Part shown: positions 1 through 11,599 of the stretch, piece after piece
Numbering within the stretch: position 1 is the stretch's first letter
Layout of the letters: each line of letters begins with the position of its first letter
Assembly: GCF_000150275.1 (NCBI RefSeq)
Contig: NW_002060962.1
Span: forward strand, 800,363 to 830,997
Source of the DNA: Trichoplax adhaerens
Taxonomy: Eukaryota > Placozoa > Uniplacotomia > Trichoplacea > Trichoplacidae
Reading direction: 5' to 3'
Length of the DNA stretch: 30,635 bases
Position numbers and translations under genes: made by a program
The notes under the pieces: generated by a model
Told to the model about the DNA's origin: nothing
The model's input: the letters and a program-made list of their open reading frames with translations, nothing else
Database searches by the model: none

Positions 1-129
1 CATATTTCTTTTTTAGCTGTAAGAATAAAGATGATTCATTTATTACTTATTTTCATTCCGGTAGAAATAGACGACATTAAAATAGGCATCTAGAATCGTA
101 AGAATATTGACCATTTCTGGTAATAATAT

Positions 130-1320
130 TTTACTTGTCATTCATTTTTCTGTGATTATTATGCACAAGAAAGGACATAGTTGAAAATGCTCTACTTTCG
201 CAGCTACAGTTGATTTATGATTTATTTTTCTATACTTAGTACGCACTAGGGAAGGAGAAAACATGTTCGAAAATGTGCTATTACTGTATAAATAAATGAT
301 TTATTTCTACGTTTATTTGTGCATTGAAAAAGATGTACAGAATCGAAAACGCTCTGTTACTGCAGAATCAAATGAAAAATCGATGAAATATCATTTATTT
401 CCCTGGTTGGTATTTATTGGAGAAGATCAATATAGTATGATTGAAAGCACTCTACTACTGCAGAAATACCCAATTGAATCATTATTTCATACGATTATTA
501 TGGATTGAAAAAGATGAATATGACTAAAAATATTTTACACTGTAGAATTGTACTGTATAATTTATCAACTATTTTTGTATGATTATTATACATTGAGAAG
601 GATGAATATGACCGAAGATGCTCTACTGTAGAAATTGTTGATTTATCATTTACTTTCTATACTTACTAGCTATACGTGTGCTACTCGTCCTACCAACCAA
701 TAATTTATCTCCCTAAATTAATTATCTAGCTTAATTTATTCAGTCTAGCTAATGCTAAAGTTCGCATTATTGCCAAATCTATTCTATTGGACTAGTTTGG
801 CATAGTAGAGAAAGATTATACTATAGTAATGGATTGAGAGAGATCAGCATAACCGAAAATTTTTTACTGCTGTAGAAAATGATAATGTATCGTTTACTTT
901 CTGTACCTCACTTATTATACATTTGAAATGGATGAATATGACTCAAAATGCTGTAAAATTACAGAATAAGATAATTTATAGTTTATTTTTCATACTTGTT
1001 GGGCATTGATAAGACAAACATGATCGAAAATACTGTACTTGAGCTAAAGTAAATGATTTATCATTTATTACACTGGCTCATATATGTATTTGAAAAAGAT
1101 AAAAATGATCGGAAATGCTCTACTAGAATAGAAATAAATGATTTATCGTTTATTTTTTTTAGCTCATTATGCATTGGAAGAAGATAAACATAATCGAAAA
1201 TGCTGCACTAATGTAGAAATACAGTAAAATGTACTACATCGTTTATTTCCTATACATATGATGCAAAGAAAAAGATAAATATAATCGAAAATGCACCAAT
1301 AAAAGTAAGTATAACACTTA
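130..1320. repeat. Diverged tandem array, about 86 bp period
   Basis: A degenerate unit with the core 'gaaaatgctctact', followed by a variable 'gtagaaataaatgatttatc' stretch and a T-rich tail, recurs at about 182, 270, 345, 443, 524, 614, 854, 943, 1026, 1109, 1195 and 1288. Spacing is mostly 75-98 bp, with one gap (614 to 854) where the copies are too eroded to see. The period is not a multiple of three in most steps and stops are frequent, so I read it as an old non-coding satellite-like array. The 70-codon open frame at 296-508 lies inside the array and is best explained by it. Confidence 0.75.
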
Positions 1321-1329
1321 TTGATTTTT

Positions 1330-2384
1330 TCCTAAATACTAACTACCAGAATTGGTCTAGGTATTGCAATTATAGTGCGTGAAATAATTTTAGTTTAAAG
1401 CAATTCATGATATATTTCCTATGTTTATTATGCTTAGGTAAAATCGAATATGACGAAAAATTCGTTTCCAGGAATGAATTATCGTTTCCTGCCTGAATAC
1501 TTACTACCAGATTTAGTTTCGTTACGGTGATGAGTGTTAGAAATGATATTATTTTACAGTTCTATAAAATTGGCTCTAAGCCAAAAGCATAGAATGACTG
1601 CATGTTGTTATTATTCTTATTTGTTGATCTTTGAACATTCATGACACCTTAATTTAGTTTTAGTTACTTTGGCATTACCCTGACTATCGCGATAATAAAA
1701 ATGAAACACAACCAAGACTGCTAATATTGAAGGGCTCATTTCTTAAGCTAGTAAATAGCTCTTTTACTCCTATTCAATTTTCAACTTCAATATGGATCGC
1801 AAAGCCAGATAAATAGATAATGCAATTCGCAACAAATGGAGCAATTTCTTATCATACAAAGTAAAATAATTGACAAAAATGTAACATTGTTTCCTCGATA
1901 GCAAGCTCAAATTTCATCTAGAATTGATATTGAATCCATCGATCTTCAATTTAATATCATTCATTTTACAATTTAGACTTGCAACGAATAGTTTGCCCTT
2001 CAATAAAATGATTACTACCTTGTATCACTATTTATGGCAATGGCTTAATGTCGATTTTACCATTAAGGAAGTCAAAAATGTCATTTGATGACTTGATTGC
2101 TATTAATTTTATCGTTATTATGAAATTTAAACTGGCGCTGATCTTATTTTTGATTTAGTATAGAGTACAGATCGAAATTTTGTTCTTGTTATTTTATGAA
2201 TGATGTCATTACTTCTGTATGCAGTTCTAAGATCAACGATTTCATATTTATATTGATAGAGAAGGGGCAAATCAGATATTAAAAATAATGATGACGTCTT
2301 TTCAGAGGGCGTCAATATTATCATACCCAAATCGATACACAATATTCTGGCACAAATAGACTGATTATTATCCGATAAGAATAT
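1330..2384. other. AT-rich stretch without a recognisable gene
   Basis: Stops are frequent in all frames and I see no exon-like block with splice sites. The 102-codon minus-strand frame at 2127-2435 runs into the next repeat array and has no recognisable domain, so it is not called as a gene. Confidence 0.5.
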
Positions 2385-2720
2385 CTCAGGTACGTACAGG
2401 ACATTAGGTCTAATAATAGCATTAAAAAATAGCATTCTTGACGATTACTGTGAATGTAATGGCTTTTACTACTGCTATGAAATCTAGCTATCAATGATGT
2501 AGGCATTAGGCATGTATAGGACATTGGTTCTACTGCTAATGGCGTAAAGAAATAACATTCTCAAGAATTACTATGTAGCAACTTTTATTGCTGCTATGGA
2601 ATCGAACTAAAATATCTCAGGTATGTATACAATATCAGTTCTACTACTAAGGACGTGAAGAAATAGCATTCTCGATAAGTAATGCAACTATCGTAGCTTT
2701 TATTGCTGCTATGAAATTTA
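2385..2720. repeat. Three diverged tandem copies, about 110-120 bp
   Basis: Three successive blocks share the order: 'gtataggacat'-like, then 'ttctactactaa', then 'aaatagcattctc', then 'gcttttattgctgctatgaa'. They start at about 2393, 2514 and 2624, giving spacings of about 121 and 110 bp. Point changes and small indels separate the copies. No protein match was seen in either direction. Confidence 0.75.
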
Positions 2721-3435
2721 ATGATGACATATTATTTGGTCTTCTTTTTGACATGATATTTAATTTTGCTAATGATGATTAATTTAATTCTTTGCTTAAT
2801 CAATCTCGTGGGATAACGATTTCATTTGTGGTATGTGAGAAATAGATGCAATCAGATGAGAAAATATATATACTAATGTCCTGTGGATGGAAATATGACA
2901 ATTAATACTGGTATGTGGTCATGCTTGTGGATTAATCAATCATCAACGAGTAAATTAATATTACCATTGATTAAACTACTTGTAGTTGGATAGAAGATAC
3001 GGAGTAAAATTAAGAGAAAGATAGCAGATATTTGAATAATATACAATAGATGAACACTGATGCAAAATTACATCGTAAAGTAAATAAATGTAGAATTAAT
3101 CCTAGTCTGTACATAACCTATTTCCTTTATGTTGATTCCAATAAGGGCTGAATAAATAAAACGGATGTAAGCTTATTCTATAATCATCCCATGTGAAGTA
3201 AATAATGGTGAACTATTTAAGTAGAGTTTAGCTATAAAAATTTGATGTTACTATCAACAGAATAATCCCAATAGAGCATAAATGAAAGAATATCAGAGTA
3301 TAATAGCATATCCCAAGCAATTATAAATGCCAAATTGCATGATATTGAGTACGACTAAATTTGCTGAATAGCCTAGTAAAGGAAATTTTGAATATTAAGT
3401 GTAATACTGAATTCGAATTCGATTAAAGGCTAAAA
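2721..3435. other. AT-rich stretch without a recognisable gene
   Basis: No long open frame, splice-consistent exon, RNA gene or clear repeat was seen here. Confidence 0.5.
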
Positions 3436-3439
3436 TTAC

Positions 3440-4110
3440 TAATGTTATCCAATAGTCTAGAAATATATTTTGAAGATAGATCTGTCAATGCTGATACATC
3501 ATATGCTAAATTATATAGTAAAATGCAGTACTTGCAATTTATCCAATAATTCAATAAAAATGTGTTTGAAAAGGATCTCAATATTGCATTTATTTTTGAT
3601 GAAGATTGTAGGAAGTAGATCCCCAATCTGCGAAATAGCCAGTCTGGTAAAAATTTGCTTTAAAATAGATATAAACGTTAAATACTGGATTTATTGCTGA
3701 AATAGATTCCATGGATATTCCTTAATTAACTCAATGATCCAATGGAACTGTATTTCAAAATAGACATCAATGCTGCATTCCAAACTCGAGTACGGTATAC
3801 AGAAGTAGATCACTAGATCGACCAAACCGTCTACTAAAGTATATTTTGAAAATAGACATTAATGCTAAATTGTGTAACAAGAGAAATATAATCTACATCA
3901 GCCTAACACATTAAACTATTCTATGCAGATTGACGAATCCAATGAAACTGTATTTTAAAGTAGACATCAATGTTGCATTCTATGCTAGAGTACGGTATAT
4001 AGAAGTAAGTCAATTAATTCGCCAAACCGCCCACTGAAGTATATTTTGAAAATAGACATTAATACTACATTCTATAAAAAGAAAAACATAAACTATATTA
4101 ACCTGGCAGA
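3440..4110 (+). pseudogene. Decayed ankyrin-repeat-like sequence
   Basis: A motif of the form 'tattttgaaaatagacattaatgc', reading as FKIDINA or FKVDINV, recurs on the plus strand at about 3465, 3562, 3656, 3750, 3841, 3951 and 4041. The mean spacing is 96 bp, close to the 99 bp expected for 33-residue ankyrin repeats. The translated pieces resemble the second-helix-to-loop part of ankyrin repeats: around 3640-3690 the frame reads SLVKICFKIDINVKY, comparable to the family pattern VVKLLL..GADVN. Two neighbouring repeats are also duplicated as a block (about 3740-3860 and 3940-4060, offset about 200 bp). Stops interrupt every frame, so this is a relic rather than a working gene. The ankyrin reading is an inference from period and residue pattern. 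Confidence 0.5.
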
Positions 4111-4575
4111 TTATGCTATTCTATTGAGATTGACTAATATCAAAGCTATGCAACTATTATTTATTTATAAATATCATTGTGGATGAAGATCATTAAATAG
4201 TATCGATGTAAATATCATTTCTTAAATTTGAAAATATCCGATCTAGAAAGTAAAATTGATTTATACTTGATATTGCAAGCAAATGATATGATGTTATTTA
4301 TATTACAAGCAAATTTAAGTCGTCAAGGTTATTTGAAGGCGTTCAGAGTATCAACTTAGTGAGAAAATAGGAACCGTTTAAAATGATTAGAAGGATAGAA
4401 TTAATATTGCAAATAATATTGTAAAGATGGATTATAGAGCTTTGAATATTGCTTTTCTATTCTAAAGCAATCCAGCTAGAATTGATGGTGCTGCCTGCCA
4501 TATTGGTAGCTTAAGAATAACTTAAACCTTCTTAGGGAAGTATTCATGGTCATAGCAAAAAGAAATGGTGAATTA
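4111..4575. other. AT-rich stretch flanking the ankyrin-like relic
   Basis: No intact gene. A short plus-strand segment near 4138-4180 reads NIKAMQLLF, which could be one more eroded ankyrin helix. Stops follow quickly. Confidence 0.35.
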
Positions 4576-4579
4576 TCTG

Positions 4580-4930
4580 CGCCTAAGAAACTGATCTTCT
4601 TTCCTCATTAGCAGAATTCTACTGGAAATAGCTTGCAATTAATTTACTCTCTTATTCAAATCTTTGAAAGCATTTGAAAGTGTTGCGGCGTAGAAACAAC
4701 TACAGCCGTTTGAACTAATGCAATTTTCTGATTAGTAATAAATATTTCTGGCATTAGCATACTATCTAGATTGAGAAAAATAGATCTTCTTGACTTCCTG
4801 ATAAGATACTACTAAAAATAGCTAGCCATAGCTTAACTCTGATATCCAAGCCTTGGAATGAGTTGAAAGAAAAACATATCTACCGCGGCTATTTTAAAAC
4901 TGTCTAATTTTCAAAACAGGTATGAAAGTT
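4580..4930. repeat. Two diverged tandem copies, offset about 188 bp
   Basis: The block beginning 'gaaactgatcttctttcctcat' (about 4587) and ending 'ctttgaaagcatttgaaag' is repeated about 188 bp downstream as 'gaaaaatagatcttcttgacttcc' ending 'ccttggaatgagttgaaag'. The copies share the order of short identical words but differ by many substitutions. Confidence 0.65.
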
Positions 4931-5315
4931 ATGCAATAAAGCGGTAGGAGTAAAATAATTAAAGATGAACACTCGGAACCATCAATAGCTGATATGTCAA
5001 CTTGAGAAATGCTGAGGAATATCGCTGCTCAAAATATGATCATTATATTCTATCATTCTTGCCCTTTTGACTTTTAATTATAGCAGTATGAGCTAATTAG
5101 ATCATAAGCTATTATTATCACCTAATAATAAAAGATAGCACTGGCTTAAAATTAAAGTGATCGCTTATTATATCGACGGTTGACCACCTGCATATTCGAG
5201 ATTTCAGCCTGATTAACAAGCAATAGGCTAAATAGTTCTAGTAAATTTTGTAGAAGACGAAATTCATTTTAATCTAGGGATGTATTAGTCAAGGGATCGA
5301 TAGGACAAAACTCAT
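4931..5315. other. AT-rich stretch without a recognisable gene
   Basis: No open frame or RNA gene stands out. It may hold one more eroded copy of the following array. Confidence 0.4.
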
Positions 5316-5319
5316 TACA

Positions 5320-5830
5320 AAACTAAATGATAGCTACTCTTTTATGGAAAGTAACTCGAGATCTTTAGTTCGATTGGGAAGTAATTGGTTGGATAGTAGT
5401 AGTAACTCAGTAGGAGAAATCAATTATTTGAAATCTATCTTTGCAACGTGTAGGTGAGAAGAGCAATAAGACAGGATTCATTTGTTGGCTAAACGATAGC
5501 TATTCCCCTTGAATATAAAGTGATTGGAGATATTCAACCCGATTAAGAAGTAATGGATGAAATAGTTCTTATGACCCTGCAGAAAAGTGGATTTGTTATT
5601 GCAATCAATAAGCGAAAGAGACCAATAAGTATATTGGATAGCTAAACGGTAGCTACTACTTGATAGGAAATGAGGATAAAAATTCGCAGTCTGAATCTAA
5701 TCATGAAATTGCCAATGCACACTCTATTGAATTGGAAGATTATTACGGTAATTTCTATCAGCATGATGCAGAAAAGCAAGAATAGGATAAATAGGTAGAG
5801 AATCGATGATGGCAAAGTTTCAATAAAAAT
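5320..5830. repeat. Diverged tandem array, about 150-165 bp period
   Basis: The word 'gctaaacgatagctactc' and its variants occur at about 5322, 5487 and 5639. Each is followed by related sequence with 'gaaagtgatt', 'gattaagaagtaatgg' and 'tgcagaaaa'. Spacings are about 165 and 152 bp. Stops occur in all frames. Confidence 0.6.
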
Positions 5831-6600
5831 TAAAACATTTAACAATCCATTGAAAAGAAAATAACTTTTAAACACGTCAAGTTCAATAGATGAGCAAGAT
5901 AGGCTATAATATTACCTAACAAGTTATCATTCTTACCTCTTCATGAAGGCTTAGTAATTGGCTATATCGAACGGATGAATGATAGACTCCGTTAGAGTAG
6001 ATATTATAGGCCTAGGGAATAGAGAAGATAGAATAGAATAATGAACTGATTGGATGCATTGCAGTTAAATAGATTTAAAACATTGTTTTGGTCAGTTATG
6101 GAAGTCAATATTAAAGATGAGATTTTATTGATTTCGACGTAGAACAATTCGTGGGTAAACAAGCAGCGGAATGAACAAAGACTGACGGAATAATCGTCAT
6201 ATGGAAGAGAGCGCAGTAAGAAGGGGAAAAATCCACTTGATCAACGTGTTTTGTCGAATTAAAATGGAGATCCAATTCTAGCTAGTATTAAACTATCTTG
6301 ACTAAATAGGCTAGAGAAGTAATAGTATTGTAACTGTCATGGAGTTGACAAAAAACAAAATAGAGAAAGAAGAGCTTGCACGGAAAATAATGATAGCTAT
6401 TTCTAATTGTCTGGATAGGTTTACACGCCTTTTCCGCCAAACGTAGTGTATGATTAGCTAAACTATAGCTTATTTTATGATTTCTTCAACATCTCTTGTT
6501 TGAACCAAGTAATGGTAGAATAAAATAAAAAAATAAAAGAGTAAAATGCATCGATGTTCATTCTATTCAATGGTGGGTAAATTGGGTTATTTCTTTATGG
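5831..6600. other. AT-rich stretch without a recognisable gene
   Basis: No supported coding segment. A plus-strand run near 6428-6460 reads TPFPPN but has stops on both sides and no usable splice context, so nothing is called. Confidence 0.45.
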
Positions 6601-6676
6601 TCTAGGGTGGATTATTTTCCACATCGATATCAAAATGATCGTTAAAACGATTTTACGATACTAGTATCCCAATTTT

Positions 6677-6686
6677 GGGGGGGGGG
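6677..6686 (+). repeat. Run of ten G
   Basis: An uninterrupted G tract in otherwise AT-rich DNA. A second run of eight G lies at 9207-9214. Such tracts are prone to length errors in sequencing. Confidence 0.9.
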
Positions 6687-7409
6687 CATTCATAACGATG
6701 AGAGAGGGTGAAAGAAATTGTTTGCCAGGGCTAAGATTTGTATGCCAATGAAATTAAGCTTATTTCTTGGTCATTTGATCCCATGTGGTCAAATTTATCA
6801 CGTAAGCAGTATGTGCAAAAACTTGTCATTAATCTTCAAATGCTAATCGTTTTTGACAGCTTCTTGTCACAACAGGGAGGTGTTTGATAGAGAAGAAGCC
6901 ATAACGTAAGAAGAATCAAGCCTTTTGTGTATTACATGGCCAATTTATTTTACTCATGGCCATAGTTGAGATGAAATCGTGACTTTACTTGAAAGTTTAG
7001 GTTTTAAATTGAATCGATGCGAATCTTTCTTCTTCCTCTTCTATTAACGGAAAGACAAACACGACGTCTATAAAATTGGCCTTGATCGAAAACTTCCTAC
7101 GCGATGATTCTTACATAGATCAATAGTCAGAAGAGTGGGGGAATGGTAGGATACACATTATGGATACTTTCAAAGTTTATGCTAGTACTACTCAGATCAT
7201 AGGGGAACACTTGGTTACCATTTCTCCTGTAAGTTTAGATTAACTCCTTCAGAATAAAAATATTTAGACCAGAAAAATTATTGGATGGTATAATGATCTC
7301 CATTTAAAGTCGGAATGAATATCTTGTTCATGGTGACAGCCATTCCTTTTTCATTTGTTAATAGTCTAATTTTACTGTCGATCGCTCCACTAAATAATCA
7401 TGTCAAGGA

Positions 7410-7600
7410 TCAGCGTCTACGAATGGAGGGAGTTGCGAGAAATAATTTAAATCTCATACCAATAGCAATATTAGCCAGATGAGTCTTTGCCATTTCCGCC
7501 ATGGATGACACATCTATTTCTTCATCTCTTGAATTGTCAAATGCTTCAAGGCAATCCAGACTGTATTTTGAGCCTGTCATTAATAATGGTATAGTGCTTC
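7410..7600 (-). pseudogene. Coding-like minus-strand fragment, unknown product
   Basis: On the minus strand the frame is open for 56 codons from an ATG at 7580 to a TGA at 7410. It has a mixed, acidic, protein-like composition, with segments such as LEAFDNSRDEEIDV and AEMAKTHLANIA. A plausible donor (G|GTATGAG) sits after 7460, and a plausible acceptor (TTATTTAG) before 7389 would give a 70-bp intron, a size seen in the bystin gene here. The phases do not join into one long frame, although a second open stretch follows (about 7389-7270, containing NEKGMAVTMNKIF). I do not recognise the protein. It may be an exon of a gene whose other exons I could not find, or a decaying copy. Confidence 0.3.
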
Positions 7601-7827
7601 AACTGGCCTAGTTTACAGTTTTGGATAACTTGATTATTTTACGAGAGGGTTGGATGAGAAATAAGATCAAAGTAAAAGGGAGGTGTTGAATTGATCTTTA
7701 CCCTATAGTCTTGCTCAAGTGGTTGTCATTTTAAGTGGAATTAAGGAATAGCTTTATCACCCTCTATTCTTATCTATCCTAAACTCTATTCTAATCCAAA
7801 TAAGCAAGATATTAAGAAAAAACTTAC

Positions 7828-7887
7828 CGTATAATTTTTGCCATCTTTATCCTTAAGGGTTTTGATATCAGGCACAGTAAAATACAT
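7828..7887 (-). CDS. Orphan first exon resembling the start of sorting nexin 17-type PX protein
   Basis: The minus strand reads ATG plus 19 codons, MYFTVPDIKT followed by LKDKDGKNYT, then a strong donor GGTAAGTT. The length, phase 0 end and residue pattern (M-x-F-x-[IV]-P-[DE] then a polar stretch ending in G-x-x-Y) resemble the N-terminus of the SNX17/SNX31 group, endosomal cargo adaptors with an N-terminal PX domain and a FERM-like domain. The match is short. The next exon should carry the core of the PX domain (an RYSQL-type motif and a proline-rich FPPK-type motif), and I could not find it in the 7.8 kb to the left. Either the gene continues beyond the window edge through a very long intron, or only this exon survives. 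Identification is from memory of the family pattern and is tentative. Confidence 0.35.
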
Positions 7888-8765
7888 AATGACAGAAAAA
7901 TGGCCAACTGACTTACTGGATAGAAAGGATGGGAAAGAAGGAGCAAATTAGACAAATTGAACTGTCAAAAAGAATATTGGGGAAAAATTGTTTATCTTGG
8001 CTGTGTTGTAGGAATTTTTAAGCTAATGTTGCCTGCATGCTATCGCTGTGGAAGTGTAAGTAAAATGTTGGAGGGACACTAACTACAGCTAGCAATACAA
8101 GTGTAGGCGCTCTACCTCATTCTAGTTAGCAAAATCATTTATTATTCTTTTATTAATTATTCGTATTATAATAATTTAAATGTTTCCTCTGACCTAATCA
8201 ACAATAAAAACATACAACTATACAAATGATAATTGTACGACATTGATGCTTTGTTTACATTTCTTGGGCAATGATGGATAAAAATGAATATCTCAAGAAA
8301 CTTGTTAACGCAATAAATTGAATTCATTAATTGGCGCTAATCCATGGATAGGACTACGGGTAGTAGTTCATCTTTAGTCAGTTATACTTAAAAAGATAGA
8401 ATCGATGGGGTCGATGATAAACTTGTCGTGACAGAGCAATTTCAGGGATATTATAGTAGTGAATTCTAATTTGAGGTAATAATCCAGGGGACAAGTTTCC
8501 AAAGTTTCCTTTTATTCCATTTAAGAGTCTTCTTTAGTTATATAATAATAGGAGCAAAAGAGAGGGAAGGAAAGTCTTTCCTAGCAATACGGTGAATAGA
8601 ACTGATGATTGCTGTGATCAATATATTTCTACGAAAGGATGGCATGGGTAGAATATAAAATAGTTATGACAAACTATTGCAGTTACGTAATAGAAGTACA
8701 CAAAATGGTGATTGCTTCCAATTTGAGATACTCAGAAAGCAACTTCATTGATCTAGTTAAGCATA
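7888..8765. other. AT-rich stretch without a recognisable gene
   Basis: If the exon at 7828-7887 is a true first exon, its promoter would lie in the first part of this stretch. I see no clear core promoter motif. The small open frame at 8639-8833 overlaps the next repeat array and is not called. Confidence 0.4.
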
Positions 8766-8769
8766 TATG

Positions 8770-10660
8770 GTATGAATACAATTTACCTCTCAAACAGTAT
8801 GCAGAACACATCTTTCATATTGATTATGTGTAAGTATATCATAATCTGCGGTATATAATGAGGTAGGCCATTTTACGCTATAGTGCGGCATCTTCATTAA
8901 TAGTGATAGCACTATATTTCTCAATAACTTGATTAATACGAGTACTATTTAGCTCTCAACAATATGTTAAACACATATCTTTTATATTGGTTTGGTGTAA
9001 GTACATCATAATTTACGGTATACAATGCCATGTTAGGCGATGTTAGGCTAAAATGTGGTACCTTAATATAGTGGTAGCACAACATTTTAGTTACAAAATA
9101 AATAATAGATTTAAATATAGATGTATCGTTCTTAGTCGTACTATCCCTTGTACACATGAAATAGACGTATGTAGAGATTTGAATCCACTATAATTACTGT
9201 ATAGAAGGGGGGGGTGATATTTGCAAGTAGCTGGTTTGAATAGCTACCTTATTTTCTCTTAATAGTCTTAATGAAAACGTTATTATTATTATTAATAGAT
9301 AGAGAACGCGGATGTATACCTGTAGATCAGCTAGGTAGAGAGAGAAAAACATTAACTATAAATACGGTAAATAAACAGATAGGCTTAATGATTGTTGTTA
9401 TAGGTTATTTTCTGCTGGAGGGGAATGGTTGTATGAATGGATGATAAAATTGTCATTTCAAAACAATTTCTGATTCTACGTTTTAATTATAAATTAAATA
9501 AATATAGAGATAGAAATATTATAATTAGCTATAGTATTACTAGTATGCGTGAATTATGGAGATTATAATCAACTTTAATCACTACGCGTAAGGACGGTGA
9601 ATTTTAATTAGAGGGAATTCATGGAAGTAACAGGTTCGTAAAGCTACATTCTATTCTCTTAACAGTCTTAATGGGGCAATATTATTATTTATAGATAATG
9701 CCATCTTAGGCTATAGTGAGCTATCTTCATTATAAAATAAGTATAGATATAAATCTATCGTAATTAGTTATTCTACAGCTAGTATGCATGAATTATATGT
9801 ATGGATCTAAATAATGGCTACACATAAGGACAATAAATTTATTTAGAAGGAATTTATGAAAGTAACAGGCTTGAAAAGCTACGTTCTGCTCTCTTAAGAG
9901 TCTTAATGGATATTATTATTTATAATAGATAGAAAACGAAGATGTATACTGCGGATCAGCTAGGTAGAGAGAAAGGAACATTGACTATGAATACGGCAAA
10001 TAAGCAGATAGGATTGATGATTGTTGCAGTAATCTAGTTGCTGCTAATAAGGAATGATTACACGGTAGATGATAAACTCGTCATTACAAAACTATTTTAA
10101 TTACGTAGCAAGCGTAGTAGATTTAATTAGATAAAGTTCATGGAAATCACAAGTTCGCAGAGCTGCATAATATTTCCTTTAATAGCACAATACGATTTGT
10201 AGATAGAGAGCGGTATTGCATAGATCAATCAAGTAGAGAGATAGAAAGTATTTACTATGAATACGTTTAACAGATGGACAGAATGGATAATTGTTTGTAG
10301 TAGGCTGGTTTTCAGTTAATTCTTCTAACCGAGGATGATTTGATAGGCAGATGACAAAGTTATAATTGTAGGACTAATGTCTTTAGACGAATAAGGACGG
10401 CGGATTTTAATTAGAGGCAACTCAAAAAGGTAGCAAGTTTGAAAAGTTACATAATCATTTAAAAAATTTAATGAACAATATTATTAATAGTTAGAGACTA
10501 TCCTGATAAAGAGATGGAAAGTATTCACTAACAATAAAATAATAATTATAACTGAATGGAATTGACGATTATTTGTAGAAGGTTAGTTTTCGAACAAGTC
10601 TGCTAAAGGAGAATGATTGCATGGGTAGAGGACAAAAGTCATGATAGGAGATGCAAGTAA
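8770..10660. repeat. Composite tandem array, 166 bp and about 285 bp units
   Basis: The block from 8787 ('ctctcaaacagtatg', then a 'tatataatgaggtaggcca'-like segment) is repeated 166 bp later from 8953. A longer unit then takes over, with this order: 'ttttaattagagg', a short 'ggaagtaacaggt' word, 'gaaaagctacattct', 'ctcttaacagtcttaatgg', 'tagatagagaacg', 'gatcagctaggtagagag', and 'atgaatacggcaaat'. The 'ggaagtaacagg' word and its variants lie at about 9221, 9622, 9857, 10143 and 10427, so steps are about 401, 235, 286 and 284 bp. Parts of the 8.8 kb unit reappear near 9690 and 9760, so the two unit types look like one composite family. Copies differ by many substitutions and indels. No open frame persists across copies. 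Confidence 0.8.
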
Positions 10661-11595
10661 CAGATTATTCGATATCTTGCTATCCTTTTATATTGTATTA
10701 TTTTTCCACATCAGTCTTACATGTATTCGATTGAAACTGTATTACGCTATCAACGCATATTCCAATAAAGCTTTGTTTTTCATTCCATATAGAATATATA
10801 ACAAACTCACTTATTGTAGTTGTAAAAGATGGCAAAGACTAATAAATACTTTGCTGATCGTTGATCAATATATTGAGTATTCCTTCGTTCATGACATTAA
10901 TATATATGATTAGAGTAAAGACTACCGGCAGTTAATTTAATACCTAGCTATCAGTCTATGTATGTCACTATACTTGAATCTTATCATCTTTTTTTCATGC
11001 AATAGATTGAATTTATGCCCTGCTAACAATGAGCATTCCGGCAATTATCTAAGGTTTAGTTAGTCAAATGAGAGTAATTCAATTCCCAATTTTTAGATCT
11101 TTAGATGGAGAGCTGACTATTGTATGACCTCTTTCTCTTCGGTGATATAATAAAGTATGAAATGTGGACTACCCCCAGCTATGCAAATGTACGTGCATAG
11201 CTTAAATAGTTTAGAATGTAGGCCTTTAGACGCAAAGTCTAGCTATTGCAAAAATGTACTAGCTTGTATAAATAAAAAATAGGATTAATTAAATATTGGA
11301 TCACCATTAATATATTCAGAATACTAGTGCTATGTGTTTAGAAAGATTACTTAGATGAATGTCTTAAACATGGTATTAGAGTGCAGACTATATAAAAGAA
11401 ATCGCATGATAGTATAAAGTATCTCATTTTTAACTTGGATACTAGTATTTACAATAATAACACGCTAACACAAGATTATCGAAGTATTTAGATCAAATTA
11501 AAAGGCTAACTTTTGGACTAGAAATAAAATAATATTCCAGCTGTGTAAGTGTCTACATTAAATCCATTAGCATCTATGAAATAGGCTAATAATTA
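10661..11595. other. AT-rich stretch without a recognisable gene
   Basis: A 90-codon plus-strand frame (10641-10913) starts at the end of the array. Its composition is that of random AT-rich sequence and no domain is visible, so it is not called. Nothing else stands out. Confidence 0.4.
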
Positions 11596-11599
11596 TGTG

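Noticed and set aside
1685-1740. Minus-strand reading VFHFYYRDSQ, vaguely like the second exon of SNX17
   Set aside because: The similarity is a few residues only, the key RYSQL motif is absent, and it is 6 kb from the candidate first exon.
6428-6460. Plus-strand TPFPPN reading, reminiscent of a PX-domain FPPK motif
   Set aside because: Wrong strand relative to the sorting-nexin-like exon, flanked by stops, and without splice sites.
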